From positions 558,001 through 622,000 of the forward strand of contig NZ_JARTVY010000001.1 in the NCBI RefSeq assembly GCF_031450805.1: 64,000 nucleotides of DNA, in the 5' to 3' direction. Positions 41,650 to 51,226 of this stretch are shown here, piece after piece; position 1 is the stretch's first letter, and each line of letters begins with the position of its first letter. Source of the stretch: Caballeronia sp031450805. GTDB taxonomy: Bacteria; Pseudomonadota; Gammaproteobacteria; Burkholderiales; Burkholderiaceae. A model generated the notes under the pieces. That model was not told the DNA's origin. It ran no database searches and worked only from the letters and a program-made list of their open reading frames with translations. Both the position numbers and the translations under genes were made by a program.

Positions 41650-43233
41650 ATGCGAAAGAACCTGAAAAACTTCGGCCTGATCGCCGTAGGCGTTGCCGCC
41701 GGCGCGCTCGCCACCTTGCAGATCTCCGCGTCCGCTCAGCAAGCCGCATCGTCGCCGCTGCCGCTCGATCAATTGCGGCTTTTCGCCGAAGTCTTCGGGC
41801 AAATCAAGCACGAATACGTCGAACCCGTCGATGACAAGAAGCTCCTCACCGCCGCCATCAAGGGCATGGTGTCGAGCCTCGATCCGCACTCGTCCTACCT
41901 CGACAAGACCGACTACGAAGAGCTTCAGGAACAGACGAAGGGACGGTTCGCGGGCCTGGGTATCGAAATTTCCTCCGAAGACGGGCTGATCAAGGTCATT
42001 TCGCCGATCGAGGACACGCCCGCATTCCGCGCGGGCATTCGTCCGGGCGACCTCATCACCCGCATCAACGACAAGCCGGTGCGCGGCATGACGCTCGACA
42101 AGGCCGTCAAGCAGATGCGCGGCGAGCCGGGCACAAAGGTCACGCTGACCATCTTCCGCAAGAGCGACGACCGCACGTTCCCGCTGACCGTCACGCGCGC
42201 CGTGATCCGCGTGCAGTCGGTGAAGATGAAGGTGCCGGAGCCGGGCTACGGGTACATCCGGATCACCAGCTTCCAGGAACGCACGGTGCCGGACCTCGCG
42301 TCGAAGCTGCAGGACCTCGCGCGTCAACAGCCGAACCTGAAGGGCCTCGTACTGGACCTGCGCAATAACGGCGGCGGCCTGCTGCAAAGCGCGGTCGGTG
42401 TCGCGGGGGCGTTCCTGCCGGACAACGCCATCGTCGTGTCGACGAACGGGCAGATCGCCGACGCCAAGCAGACGTTCCGGGATACTTACGACAACTATCG
42501 CCTGCCGTCCTTCGATCAGGACCCGCTGAAGACGGTGCCGGAAGTCTTCAAGAAGGTGCCGATGGTCGTGCTGACCAACGCCTATTCGGCGTCGGCTTCC
42601 GAAATCGTGGCGGGTGCGCTGCAGGATCATCATCGCGCGCTGATCGTCGGCAAGACGACATTCGGCAAGGGCTCGGTGCAGACCGTTCGCCCGATGACCG
42701 CCGACACCGCGCTGCGCCTGACCACGGCGTACTACTACACGCCGAGCGGCAAGTCCATTCAGAACCAGGGCGTGCGCCCGGACGTGCCGGTGGATCAGTA
42801 CGCGGACGGCGATCCCGACGACGCGCTCGTGACCCGCGAAGTCGACTATTCGAACCACCTCGCAAACACGCAGGACCCGAACGAGAAGAAGGAGCAGGAC
42901 CAGCGCGAGCAGGATCGTCTGGAACAACTGCGCCTGCTCGAAGAGCAGAACGACAAGAAAACGCCGGAGCAACGCCGCAAGGATCGCGAGCGCAAGCCGG
43001 TCGAATTCGGCAGCACCGACGACTTCATGCTCCAGCAGGCGCTGAACAAGCTCGAAGGCAAGCAGGTCGTCGAGTCGAAGTCGTTCGCCGAGCGCAAGCT
43101 CGCGCAGAGCAAGCCGGCTCGCTCCGCATCGGCGCCGGTCGTCGCTCAGCCGGCAGCGCCCGCCGCGCCGGGCTCGTCGCCGGCTTCGGGCACCGTGCCG
43201 GCTTCGTCGCCGACTGCGCAGCAGTCGAAGTAA
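41650..43233 (+). CDS. ctpA: Carboxyl-terminal processing protease (S41)
   Basis: A periplasmic serine protease of 527 residues. It has an N-terminal signal or anchor (about 8-30), a PDZ domain (about 95-180) with GLGIEISSEDGLIKVISPIE and a catalytic S41 domain with NAYSASASEIVAGAL and the Lys of GKTTFGKGSVQ. From about residue 400 there is a charged, coiled-coil-like stretch rich in Glu/Gln/Lys. An Ala/Ser/Pro tail of about 50 residues ends the protein, longer than in minimal family members. It probably trims envelope proteins; no partner lies nearby. Confidence 0.94.
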   Translation: MRKNLKNFGLIAVGVAAGALATLQISASAQQAASSPLPLDQLRLFAEVFGQIKHEYVEPVDDKKLLTAAIKGMVSSLDPHSSYLDKTDYEELQEQTKGRFAGLGIEISSEDGLIKVISPIEDTPAFRAGIRPGDLITRINDKPVRGMTLDKAVKQMRGEPGTKVTLTIFRKSDDRTFPLTVTRAVIRVQSVKMKVPEPGYGYIRITSFQERTVPDLASKLQDLARQQPNLKGLVLDLRNNGGGLLQSAVGVAGAFLPDNAIVVSTNGQIADAKQTFRDTYDNYRLPSFDQDPLKTVPEVFKKVPMVVLTNAYSASASEIVAGALQDHHRALIVGKTTFGKGSVQTVRPMTADTALRLTTAYYYTPSGKSIQNQGVRPDVPVDQYADGDPDDALVTREVDYSNHLANTQDPNEKKEQDQREQDRLEQLRLLEEQNDKKTPEQRRKDRERKPVEFGSTDDFMLQQALNKLEGKQVVESKSFAERKLAQSKPARSASAPVVAQPAAPAAPGSSPASGTVPASSPTAQQSK

Positions 43234-43244
43234 CCAAGCAGCAA

Positions 43245-43275
43245 GGCTTCGCGGCATCGCGCCGCGAAGCCGTTT
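43245..43275 (+). terminator. Terminator after ctpA
   Basis: GGCTTCGCGGC (43245-43255) pairs perfectly with GCCGCGAAGCC (43261-43271), followed by GTTTCCCC. Confidence 0.8.
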
Positions 43276-43369
43276 CCCCTCCCCGCGCGCTTAGAATGTC
43301 ACGTTCAAGCGCGCCGTCTTTTTCGGCGTTCCCTTCGCAGCACCATCGGCGCATCCACGCGCGAGCTCG

Positions 43370-44128
43370 ATGAACGACGACCAACTCCTCCGCTATTCCC
43401 GCCACATTCTCGTCGATGAAATCGGCATCGAAGCGCAGCAGCGTTTTCTCGATGCGCGGGCGATCATCGTCGGCGCGGGGGGATTGGGCGCGCCCGCCGC
43501 GATGTATCTGGCGGCGGCGGGCATCGGAACGCTGACGCTCGTCGATGCCGATACCGTCGATCTCACGAATCTGCAGCGCCAGATCGTCCACGCGACGCGC
43601 TCGGTCGGGCAAGCCAAGGTCGAATCCGCGCGTCGCACGCTGAACGCGCTGAACCCGGACGTACGAATCGACGCCGTCGACGCGCGCGCCGACGCAGCCT
43701 GGCTCGATGCGAACCTGCCCGGCGCGAGCGTCGTGCTCGATTGCAGCGACAACTTCGCGACGCGCCACGCGATCAACGCGGCTTGCGTCGCACATGGCGT
43801 GCCGCTCGTCTCCGGTGCGGCGCTGCGCTTCGACGGGCAGATCAGCACCTTCGATTTCCGCTCGCCGGAATCGCCGTGCTATGCGTGCGTTTTCCCGCCG
43901 GATCAGGCCTTCGAGGAAGTCGCGTGCTCGACGATGGGCGTGTTCTCGCCGACGGTCGGCATCATCGGCGCAATGCAGGCGGCCGAAGCGTTGCGGGTGA
44001 TCGGCGGATTCGGCGAGACGCTTAGCGGAAGGCTGATGATGCTCGACTCGCTGCGCATGGAGTGGAACACGATGAAAATCGCGCGGCAGCCGGATTGCCC
44101 GGTTTGCAGCGCGCGTCACGCCCGATAG
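43370..44128 (+). CDS. MoeB/ThiF-family adenylyltransferase
   Basis: An E1-like enzyme of 252 residues that adenylates the C-terminal Gly-Gly of a sulfur carrier (MoaD or ThiS). It begins with LLRYSRHILVDEIGIEAQQR. The ATP loop GAGGLGAPAAMYLAAAG, DTVDLTNLQRQIVH and DCSDNFATRHAIN follow. Zinc Cys pairs are CYAC and CPVC near the end. HesA/MoeB or ThiF cannot be separated from sequence alone. It ends 3 bp from the convergent ptsI. Confidence 0.92.
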   Translation: MNDDQLLRYSRHILVDEIGIEAQQRFLDARAIIVGAGGLGAPAAMYLAAAGIGTLTLVDADTVDLTNLQRQIVHATRSVGQAKVESARRTLNALNPDVRIDAVDARADAAWLDANLPGASVVLDCSDNFATRHAINAACVAHGVPLVSGAALRFDGQISTFDFRSPESPCYACVFPPDQAFEEVACSTMGVFSPTVGIIGAMQAAEALRVIGGFGETLSGRLMMLDSLRMEWNTMKIARQPDCPVCSARHAR

Positions 44129-44131
44129 CGT

Positions 44132-45898
44132 TCAGGCTTTTTGCAGCCGGGCCAGCGCCGCCTGCAATTCGTTCGGTTCGAAGGACGCGAGCACATCCGC
44201 GACCGGCTTTTCCAGCGCCTTCAGATTCGAGCGCAGAATTTCCTGCTTCACGACGAGCAACTGGCTCGGATGCATCGAGAATTCCGTCAGGCCGAGCCCG
44301 AGCAACAGACGCGTGACCGACGGATCGCCCGCCATTTCCCCGCACACCGAGACCGGCACGCCCGCGCGCTTCGCCTCGCGCAGCGTCAGCGCGATCAGAT
44401 GCAGCACGGCCGGATGCAGCGGATCGTAGAGATGCGCGACGGAGTTGTCCGCGCGGTCGATTGCGAGCGTGTACTGAATCAGGTCGTTGGTCCCGATCGA
44501 CAGAAAGTCCAGCCGGCTCAGGAACAACTGCACCGCGATGGCCGCCGCCGGGATTTCGATCATCGCGCCGATCTGCACCTGACGGTCGTACGCAATGCCG
44601 GCGTCGTCCAGCTGGCGCTTGGCCTCGCGGATCAGATCCAGCGTCTGATCGATCTCCTGCGCGTGCGCAAGCATCGGAATCAGAATCTTCGTCGGGCCGA
44701 ACGCGGACGCACGGAGGATCGCGCGCAGTTGCGTCATGAACATCTGCGGCTCTGAAAGACTCCAGCGGATCGCGCGCAAGCCGAGCGCCGGATTCGGCGC
44801 CGTCTCATAGCCGTCGCCGCCGGACATCGAATCGAGCGGCTTGTCCGCGCCGACGTCGATCGTGCGAATCGTCACCGGCTTGCCGTTCATCAGTTCGACG
44901 GCGCGCTTGTACGCCTCGAACTGCTCCTCCTCTTCCGGCAGCCGGTCCTTGTGATTCATGAACAGGAATTCGGTGCGGAACAGGCCGACGCCCATCGCGC
45001 CGGCTTCGACGGCCACTTGCGCATCGTCGGGCAGTTCGATGTTCGCGCACAACTCGATCTTGGTGCCGCAGAGCGTTTGCGTCGGCGAAAACTTGAGGCG
45101 CTGCAGCTTGCGCTGTTCCAGCAGCTTCTCGCTTTGCCGATACGAATATTCCTCGAGGACGATCGGCGCGGGGTCGACGATCACGATGCCGTGATCGCCA
45201 TCGACGATGATCAGATCGTTCTGGCGAATCAGCACGCTCGCCTGCTGCACGCCGACCGACGCCGGAATGCCGAGACTGCGCGCGACGATCGCCGTATGCG
45301 ACGTGCGGCCGCCGAGATCGGTGACGAAGCCCTTGAACGCCTGCGTCTTGAACTGGAGCATGTCGGCGGGCGCGATATCGTGCGCAACGACGATCATCTC
45401 GTTGTGGCCGTTGCTCGCGGCCGTATGCACGACGAGCGACGCGGCGGTCGGCGCGCCCGCAAGCGCCTTCAGGAGACGCTCGACGACCTGCTCGACGTCG
45501 GCTTTACGTTCGCGCAGGTATTCGTCCTCGATTTCATCGAAGTAACTGCCGAGAATGTCGAGCTGTTCGGTCAGCGCCCACTCGACGTTGTAGCGGCGCG
45601 TGCGAATGAGATCGATGGTTTCCTGCACGAGCATGGCGTCGTTCAGGATCATCGTATGCACGTTGATGAACGCGCTCATTTCGCTGGGCGCATCGGCGGA
45701 AAGGTCTTCGCGCAACGCCTCCAGTTCGGCGGCGACAGCGGCCTGCGCCGCGCCGAAGCGTTCGATTTCAGCGTCGATCCGCTCCGGCTCGATCAGGTAA
45801 TGCGCGACATCCAGCGCGGCCGGCGCAATGAGATACGCCCGCCCGATGGCGATGCCTCGTGAAACGGGAATTCCATGCAGCGTGAAAGACACGCGCAC
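44132..45898 (-). CDS. ptsI: PTS Enzyme I (general)
   Basis: It autophosphorylates with PEP and passes phosphate to HPr. The 588 residues have phospho-His201 in GGRTSHTAIVARSLG. The PEP barrel holds GLFRTEFLFMNH, LIPMLAHAQEI and SIGTNDLIQYTLAIDR, and the catalytic Cys is in VSVCGEMAGDP. It is downstream of ptsH, but a terminator-like hairpin lies between them. It is the second Enzyme I in this window and is a stand-alone protein. Confidence 0.96.
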   Translation of the reverse strand: MRVSFTLHGIPVSRGIAIGRAYLIAPAALDVAHYLIEPERIDAEIERFGAAQAAVAAELEALREDLSADAPSEMSAFINVHTMILNDAMLVQETIDLIRTRRYNVEWALTEQLDILGSYFDEIEDEYLRERKADVEQVVERLLKALAGAPTAASLVVHTAASNGHNEMIVVAHDIAPADMLQFKTQAFKGFVTDLGGRTSHTAIVARSLGIPASVGVQQASVLIRQNDLIIVDGDHGIVIVDPAPIVLEEYSYRQSEKLLEQRKLQRLKFSPTQTLCGTKIELCANIELPDDAQVAVEAGAMGVGLFRTEFLFMNHKDRLPEEEEQFEAYKRAVELMNGKPVTIRTIDVGADKPLDSMSGGDGYETAPNPALGLRAIRWSLSEPQMFMTQLRAILRASAFGPTKILIPMLAHAQEIDQTLDLIREAKRQLDDAGIAYDRQVQIGAMIEIPAAAIAVQLFLSRLDFLSIGTNDLIQYTLAIDRADNSVAHLYDPLHPAVLHLIALTLREAKRAGVPVSVCGEMAGDPSVTRLLLGLGLTEFSMHPSQLLVVKQEILRSNLKALEKPVADVLASFEPNELQAALARLQKA

Positions 45899-46060
45899 CT
45901 CCTCTAGTTGTGATGTATCCGCGTTCTCCCAGAACCCGCGGGGGCTTGGTGGCCGCCCAGCCCATTATAAGTTCGAAGCATTGCAAAGTCCCTGCACGGA
46001 CTGCCGCGCGCCAGCCGTGCCGGTCGCAGACTCGTCCGGCGCGAGCGAGCCGGTCGACAC

Positions 46061-46085
46061 AAAAAAGCCGCGTCGATGCGCGGCT
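46061..46085 (-). terminator. Terminator-like hairpin between ptsH and ptsI
   Basis: AGCCGCG (46066-46072) pairs with CGCGGCT (46079-46085). The A-run 46061-46066 gives a T-run on the minus strand, 29 bp after the ptsH stop and 160 bp before the ptsI start. It may partly separate ptsI expression from ptsM-ptsH. Confidence 0.75.
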
Positions 46086-46113
46086 CATGAGGGTCGATGC
46101 GGGAATGATGGAC

Positions 46114-46383
46114 TTATTGCCCTTCGCCGAATTTGTCGGCGATCAGGGCAAGAATGGCTTGCATGGCTTCGGCTTCATCCGCGCCTTCGGTTTCGATGGT
46201 CACCGTGCTGCCGATGCCGGCCGCCAGCATCATCACCCCCATGATGCTCTTCGCGTTGATCCGGCGGCCGTTGCGGCTCATCCAGATTTCGCACTGAAAA
46301 CTCCCCGCGAGTTGCGTGAGCTTGGCCGAAGCACGCGCATGGAGCCCCAGCTTGTTCACGATCGTTGTTTCTTGTTGCAGCAT
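46114..46383 (-). CDS. ptsH: HPr phosphocarrier protein
   Basis: An 89-residue phosphocarrier. The phospho-His is in KLGLHARASAKL (about residue 15), and a Ser at the regulatory site is in AKSIMGVMMLAA (about residue 46), so control by HPr kinase is possible. It lies between EIIA-Man and ptsI on the same strand. Confidence 0.96.
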   Translation of the reverse strand: MLQQETTIVNKLGLHARASAKLTQLAGSFQCEIWMSRNGRRINAKSIMGVMMLAAGIGSTVTIETEGADEAEAMQAILALIADKFGEGQ

Positions 46384-46419
46384 GATGCTCCGGAACGCTA
46401 GTGGATGAATGAAGCGGCG

Positions 46420-46908
46420 TCAGTGACTGGCGGCTTTTGCGGCGGCCAGATCGGCGCTCGCGGAACACGCGGGATCGGGCGAGCCGGCCACTTTGGTCGC
46501 GATTGCGCAGGGATTGAGCGGCGTCGACGCATCAAGTTCCTGAATGCCCTTCGAGCCGCCCTGCAGAATCTTTTCCGACAGCGTGTCGAGCGGCGTCGCG
46601 CGGTAACAGACGGCGCGCACGAGCATCGGCAGGTTCACGCCCGCGAGGATGCGCACATCCGCGTCGGCGAGGCTCGCGGCGATGTTGGCGGGCGTCGCGC
46701 CGAACACGTCGGTCAACACGATCGCGCCGTTGCCTTCCTTCAGACGATCGATTTCCGAGCGCGCGAACGCGCGTACTTCGACGGGATCGCAGTCGGGCAT
46801 TACGTCGATAACGCCGATGCGCGCGGGCAAGCCGCCGTAAATGTGGGCGACGCACTCACGGAGCGCGGTAGCGAGCGGTGCGTGCGCAATGATCAGAATG
46901 CCAGCCAT
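46420..46908 (-). CDS. PTS EIIA, mannose (PtsM) family
   Basis: A 162-residue protein. The EIIA-Man domain (about 1-130) has the phospho-His in ILIIAHAPLATALRECV and the GAIVLTDVFGATPANIA motif. An Ala/Pro/Cys-bearing tail of about 30 residues follows. No IIB, IIC or IID is nearby, which fits a regulatory phosphorelay ending at EIIA, as described for the ptsM-ptsH-ptsI set of Ralstonia/Cupriavidus. The downstream target is not evident here. Confidence 0.9.
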   Translation of the reverse strand: MAGILIIAHAPLATALRECVAHIYGGLPARIGVIDVMPDCDPVEVRAFARSEIDRLKEGNGAIVLTDVFGATPANIAASLADADVRILAGVNLPMLVRAVCYRATPLDTLSEKILQGGSKGIQELDASTPLNPCAIATKVAGSPDPACSASADLAAAKAASH

Positions 46909-47141
46909 AACAGGATTGCTGCCTCTGTGAACGAAACGTCAGAGTTCGCTCGAAAGCGCGCGAGCGTCGCGTGGTGCCAGTCGTATATGCGTCCGGGCGG
47001 TCGGGAAATCAACGGCCGGAACGCGCTGCTGAAATGTGATCCAGCCCCGAATGCAAGCCGCCGGGAAGTTGATTGTAACAGCGCCCGCGACACGCGTTTT
47101 GCAGTGCGACACACGCCGCCCACGCGAAGAAGCGCCCGTTC

Positions 47142-48098
47142 TCAGCCGACGGCGCGCTCGAGAGCGTCGATGAACATGCCCGCCACGTCGAAGCCCGTCT
47201 GGTCCATGATTTCGCGGAAGCACGTCGGGCTCGTGACGTTCACTTCAGTCAGGTAGTCGCCGATCGCGTCCAGTCCGACGAGCAGCAGCCCGCGCGCCTT
47301 CAGCGCCGGCCCGAGCGCCTCGGCGATCTCGCGATCGCGCGCCGAGAGCGGTTGCGCGCGGCCGAGTCCGCCCGCCGCGAGGTTGCCGCGCACTTCGCCG
47401 CCCTGCGGGATGCGCGCGAGCGAATACGGCACCGGCTCGCCGCCGATCAACAGAATGCGCTTGTCGCCGTCGGTAATCTGCGGGATGAACTTCTGCGACA
47501 TGACCATGCGCGCGCCGTCCTCGCTCAGCATCTCGATGATCGAACCGAGATTCATGCCGTCGGCCTTCACGCGAAACACGCCCATGCCGCCCATGCCGTC
47601 GAGCGGCTTCAGGATGACATCGCCGTGTTCGGCGTGGAATGCGCGCAGACGCGCGGCATCGCGCGTGACGAGCGTCGGCGCCACGTATTGCGGCCATTCC
47701 GCGATGGCGAGCTTCTCCGAATGATCGCGAATTGCCTGCGGCTTGTTGAACACGCGGGCGCCCTGCCGCTCCGCGATTTCCAGCAGCCAGGTCGCGTTCA
47801 CGTATTCGAGGTCGAACGGCGGGTCCTTGCGCATGAGCACCGCGTCGAACTTAGCGAGCGATACGTTCGCCGGCTCGTTCGCCGAGTACCACGGCGAGCG
47901 GTCGCTATCCGCTTCATCGCCGACGATCGCGATACGGCGCACGATCGACTCCACCGCGCCACCCGTCCACGCGAGCTGGTGCGGCTCGCACGCGTACAGC
48001 ACGTGGCCGCGACGCGCGGCTTCGGCCATCATCGCGTAGGTCGAGTCCTTATAGATCCTGAAGCGATCGAGCGGATCGGCGATAAAGAGAATGTCCAT
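47142..48098 (-). CDS. gshB: Glutathione synthetase
   Basis: An ATP-grasp ligase of 318 residues that adds Gly to gamma-Glu-Cys. MDILFIADPLDRFRIYKDST opens the protein. RKDPPFDLEYVNATWLLE, VILKPLDGMGGMGVFRV (ATP loop) and EVNVTSPTCFREI at the C-terminus are signatures. I chose ATG 48098. It lies 50 bp after gshA in the same direction, so both steps of glutathione synthesis share a transcript. Confidence 0.96.
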   Translation of the reverse strand: MDILFIADPLDRFRIYKDSTYAMMAEAARRGHVLYACEPHQLAWTGGAVESIVRRIAIVGDEADSDRSPWYSANEPANVSLAKFDAVLMRKDPPFDLEYVNATWLLEIAERQGARVFNKPQAIRDHSEKLAIAEWPQYVAPTLVTRDAARLRAFHAEHGDVILKPLDGMGGMGVFRVKADGMNLGSIIEMLSEDGARMVMSQKFIPQITDGDKRILLIGGEPVPYSLARIPQGGEVRGNLAAGGLGRAQPLSARDREIAEALGPALKARGLLLVGLDAIGDYLTEVNVTSPTCFREIMDQTGFDVAGMFIDALERAVG

Positions 48099-48148
48099 GT
48101 GTATTCGCTTGATTGACGCGGCCTGCGAGCTTACCGCAAGCCGCGCAA

Positions 48149-49438
48149 TTAGACCTGAATGGCTTCGGGGTCCGTTTTTTCCAGTTCCACCGATGCGGCG
48201 AGCAGCCCGAGCCGCGCGACCACGCCATACATGTAGAAGCGATTCGGCGGCGCCGCGCCCGGCTTCGCGTGCGTGTCCGGCAGCGCGGTGTGTTCGAAGC
48301 CGAGCGGCACGAAGTGCATGCCCGGCGCGTTCAGGTTCTGATCGCGCTCGCGCGAATCGTGCACGCGGTAAAAGCCGCCGACCACGTACCGGTCGATCAT
48401 GTAAACCACCGGCTCCGCGACCGCATTCTCGACGCGCTCGAACGTATGCACGCCTTCCTGCACGATGACGTCGTGGACTTGCAGTCCTTCCTTCGCGTCG
48501 TTCATCTTGACGCGCTCGCGCTTCGTCAGCGCGGCGACTTCGCTTGCGTCGTGCACGGTCATCACGCCCTTGCCGTACGTGCCGGCATCGGCCTTGATGA
48601 CGACATACGGCTTCTCGCTGATGCCGTACTCGCGATACTTCTTCGCAATCTTCTTGATGACGCCGTCGATGGCGTCCGCAAGCGCTTCCTCGCCCGTGCG
48701 TGCTTCGTAGTCCACGCCTTCGACGTGCGCGAAGTACGGGTTCACCATCCACGGGTCGATTTCGACCATCTTCGCGAACTTCTTCGCGACATCGTCATAA
48801 CACGAGAAGTGCGTCGACTTGCGGCGCACCGCCCAGCCCGCATGCAGCGGCGGCAGCAGATACTGCTCGTGCAGGTTTTCGAGCACCGGCGGAATGCCCG
48901 CCGAGAGGTCATTGTTGAGCAGGATCGAACAGGGATCGAAGTTCTTGAGACCGAGACGGCGCGGCGTGCGCTCGAGCGGTTCGAGCACGATCTTCTGGCC
49001 GTCGGCGAGCGGGATCGTCACCGGGCCGTGAATGTTTTCATCGAGCGTGCCGAAGCGGACGTTCAGCCCCGCTTGCCGCATGATGGTCGCGAGCCGCGCG
49101 ACGTTCTCGAGATAGAACGCATTGCGCGTATGCCGCTCCGGAATCACGAGCAGATTCTTCGCGTCGGGGCAGATTTTTTCGATGGACGCCATCGCCGCCT
49201 GCACGGCCAGCGGCAGCACTTCCTGCGGCAGATTGTTGAAGCCGCCCGGGAACAGGTTCGTATCGACGGGCGCGAGTTTGAACCCCGCGTTACGCAGATC
49301 GACGGAACAGTAGAACGGCGGCGTGTGCTCCTGCCATTCGAGACGAAACCACCGCTCGATGGCAGGCGTGGCCTCCAGGATTTTCCGCTCGAGATCGAGC
49401 AGAGGACCATTCAACGCCGTAACTAAATGCGGAACCAT
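48149..49438 (-). CDS. gshA: Glutamate-cysteine ligase, beta/ferrooxidans type
   Basis: It makes gamma-glutamyl-cysteine, the first step of glutathione synthesis. The 429 residues belong to the group found in betaproteobacteria and Acidithiobacillus, not the E. coli type. Segments include DTNLFPGGFNNLPQEVL, VIPERHTRNAFYLENV, VIKADAGTYGKGVMTVHDA (nucleotide loop) and YMIDRYVVGGFYRVH. I chose ATG 49438 (MVPHLVTALNG); the frame is open upstream but without support. Glutathione supply links it to maiA and grxC in this window. Confidence 0.94.
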   Translation of the reverse strand: MVPHLVTALNGPLLDLERKILEATPAIERWFRLEWQEHTPPFYCSVDLRNAGFKLAPVDTNLFPGGFNNLPQEVLPLAVQAAMASIEKICPDAKNLLVIPERHTRNAFYLENVARLATIMRQAGLNVRFGTLDENIHGPVTIPLADGQKIVLEPLERTPRRLGLKNFDPCSILLNNDLSAGIPPVLENLHEQYLLPPLHAGWAVRRKSTHFSCYDDVAKKFAKMVEIDPWMVNPYFAHVEGVDYEARTGEEALADAIDGVIKKIAKKYREYGISEKPYVVIKADAGTYGKGVMTVHDASEVAALTKRERVKMNDAKEGLQVHDVIVQEGVHTFERVENAVAEPVVYMIDRYVVGGFYRVHDSRERDQNLNAPGMHFVPLGFEHTALPDTHAKPGAAPPNRFYMYGVVARLGLLAASVELEKTDPEAIQV

Positions 49439-49633
49439 TGATTTCTCGCGAACAGCTTTGCATGGGACCGGCTTCGCGCGCCAACACGACAGCGCCGGCC
49501 GACAGAGACGAAAGATTGTAGAGCAATTGCTTTGCCTAATTGGGGATGGGCCGCCAATTACCAAGGTTTCCCGGCTCCCGGCAGTCATCTGTATCGCGCG
49601 CCGCTGGACGAAAGTGCGGCAGACCGCGCAGCC

Positions 49634-49659
49634 AAAAAAAACCCGCCATCGAAGGCGGG
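49634..49659 (-). terminator. Terminator of glnK-amtB
   Basis: CCCGCC (49642-49647) pairs with GGCGGG (49654-49659). The A-run at 49634-49641 gives eight T residues on the minus strand, 68 bp after the amtB stop. Confidence 0.88.
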
Positions 49660-49726
49660 CCAAGTCGCTGCGCTCGTTGCTTGGACCGCGCCGGCGTGCG
49701 CCGGTCGCGGTATTGTGATCGACGCG

Positions 49727-51196
49727 TTACTCGACGTGCTCGCCATGCAAGGTGACGTCCAGCCCTTCGCGTTCCTGTTCTTCGGTGACACGCAAGCCCA
49801 TGACCATGTCGATGACCTTCAGCAGGATGAAGCTGACGACGCCCGAGTAGATCAGCGTGACGATCACGCCTTTCGCCTGCACGAGCACGCTGCCGTCGAA
49901 ACCGCCGATGTCCTTGACCGCGAACACGCCGGTCAGCAGCGCACCGATGATCCCGCCGACGCCGTGCACGCCGAACGCATCGAGCGAGTCGTCGTAATTA
50001 AACTTGTGCTTGAGCCAGGTGGCCGACCAGAAGCAGACCACGCCCGCAACGATGCCGATCACGATCGCGCCCGTCACGCCGACGAAGCCCGAGGCCGGCG
50101 TCACGGCCACCAGACCCGCGACCGCGCCCGAGATGATGCCGAGCACCGACGGCTTGCCCTTCGTGATCCACTCCGCGAACATCCAGCCGAATGCGGCGAA
50201 TGCGGTGGCGATTTGCGTCGTCAGCATGGCGAAGCCGGCACGGCCGTCAGCCGCGACCGCCGAACCTGCATTGAAGCCGAACCAGCCGATCCACAGCATC
50301 GACGCGCCGATCAGCGAGAGCACGAGGTTGTGCGGCGCCATGACTTCGCGGCCGTAGCCTACGCGCTTGCCGAGGACGATACAGCACATCAGGCCCGCGA
50401 TACCCGCGTTGATGTGAACGACGGTGCCGCCCGCGAAGTCGAGCACGCCCGCCGACGCGAGCCAGCCGGTCGGTTCCCAGACCATGTGCGCGATCGGCGA
50501 GTAGACGATCAGCGACCACAGCGTCATGAAGACGAGCATCGCGGAGAACTTCATGCGGTCGGCGAACGCACCGGTGATGAGCGCCGGCGTGATGATCGCG
50601 AACGTCAACTGGAACGCGAAATACACGGACTCCGGAATGGTCGATGCAAGGTGGCTGACGGTGAGCGTCGTCGCCTTGTCGCCCTTGATGTAGGCCATGC
50701 CGTGCAGGAACACGCGCGAGAAGCCGCCGAGGAACGAACCGCCCGGCGTGAACGCGATGCTGTAGCCGACGACCGTCCAGAGGATCGTGATCAGGCAGCA
50801 GATCGCGAAGCTCTGCATCACGGTGGCGAGCACGTTCTTCTTGCGGACCATGCCCGCGTAGAAAAGCGCGAGGCCCGGAATCGTCATGAACAGCACGAGC
50901 GCGACGGACGTCAGCATCCAGGCGGTGTCGCCCGAACTGATCTTCGACGAATCGACCATGAACGGCTCGGTCGGCGCGCTCGGTGCGGCCTCCGATGCAG
51001 CCTGTGCAGCCGACGCCGCTTCCGCCGACGAAGCCATCGCCGTGTTCGCGCTGGCCGGCGCGCTCGCGTTCGATGCGGCGTCGGTCGCGGGCGCCGAGGC
51101 GGCGGCCGGAGCGGACGCGTCCTGAGCGAGAGCGGTGCCGACAGTCGCGCCTGCCAGCGCGGTCGCCACCAACAGGGACATCAAAAAGTTACGCAT
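49727..51196 (-). CDS. amtB: Ammonium transporter
   Basis: A trimeric inner-membrane channel of 489 residues. A signal peptide (about 1-24, ending ALAQD) is followed by an Ala/Ser/Pro-rich periplasmic stretch (about 25-80), unusually long for AmtB. The eleven-helix channel then starts SGDTAWMLTSVALVLFMTIP. DFAGGTVVHINAGIAGL carries the Amt signature, and the twin-His pore residues lie in the VVHINAG and GVHGVGGIIGAL segments. It follows glnK by 30 bp, and the GlnK protein gates it. Confidence 0.95.
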   Translation of the reverse strand: MRNFLMSLLVATALAGATVGTALAQDASAPAAASAPATDAASNASAPASANTAMASSAEAASAAQAASEAAPSAPTEPFMVDSSKISSGDTAWMLTSVALVLFMTIPGLALFYAGMVRKKNVLATVMQSFAICCLITILWTVVGYSIAFTPGGSFLGGFSRVFLHGMAYIKGDKATTLTVSHLASTIPESVYFAFQLTFAIITPALITGAFADRMKFSAMLVFMTLWSLIVYSPIAHMVWEPTGWLASAGVLDFAGGTVVHINAGIAGLMCCIVLGKRVGYGREVMAPHNLVLSLIGASMLWIGWFGFNAGSAVAADGRAGFAMLTTQIATAFAAFGWMFAEWITKGKPSVLGIISGAVAGLVAVTPASGFVGVTGAIVIGIVAGVVCFWSATWLKHKFNYDDSLDAFGVHGVGGIIGALLTGVFAVKDIGGFDGSVLVQAKGVIVTLIYSGVVSFILLKVIDMVMGLRVTEEQEREGLDVTLHGEHVE

Positions 51197-51226
51197 TCTT
51201 CTGGTTCCTCTTATCGCCGATTATTC

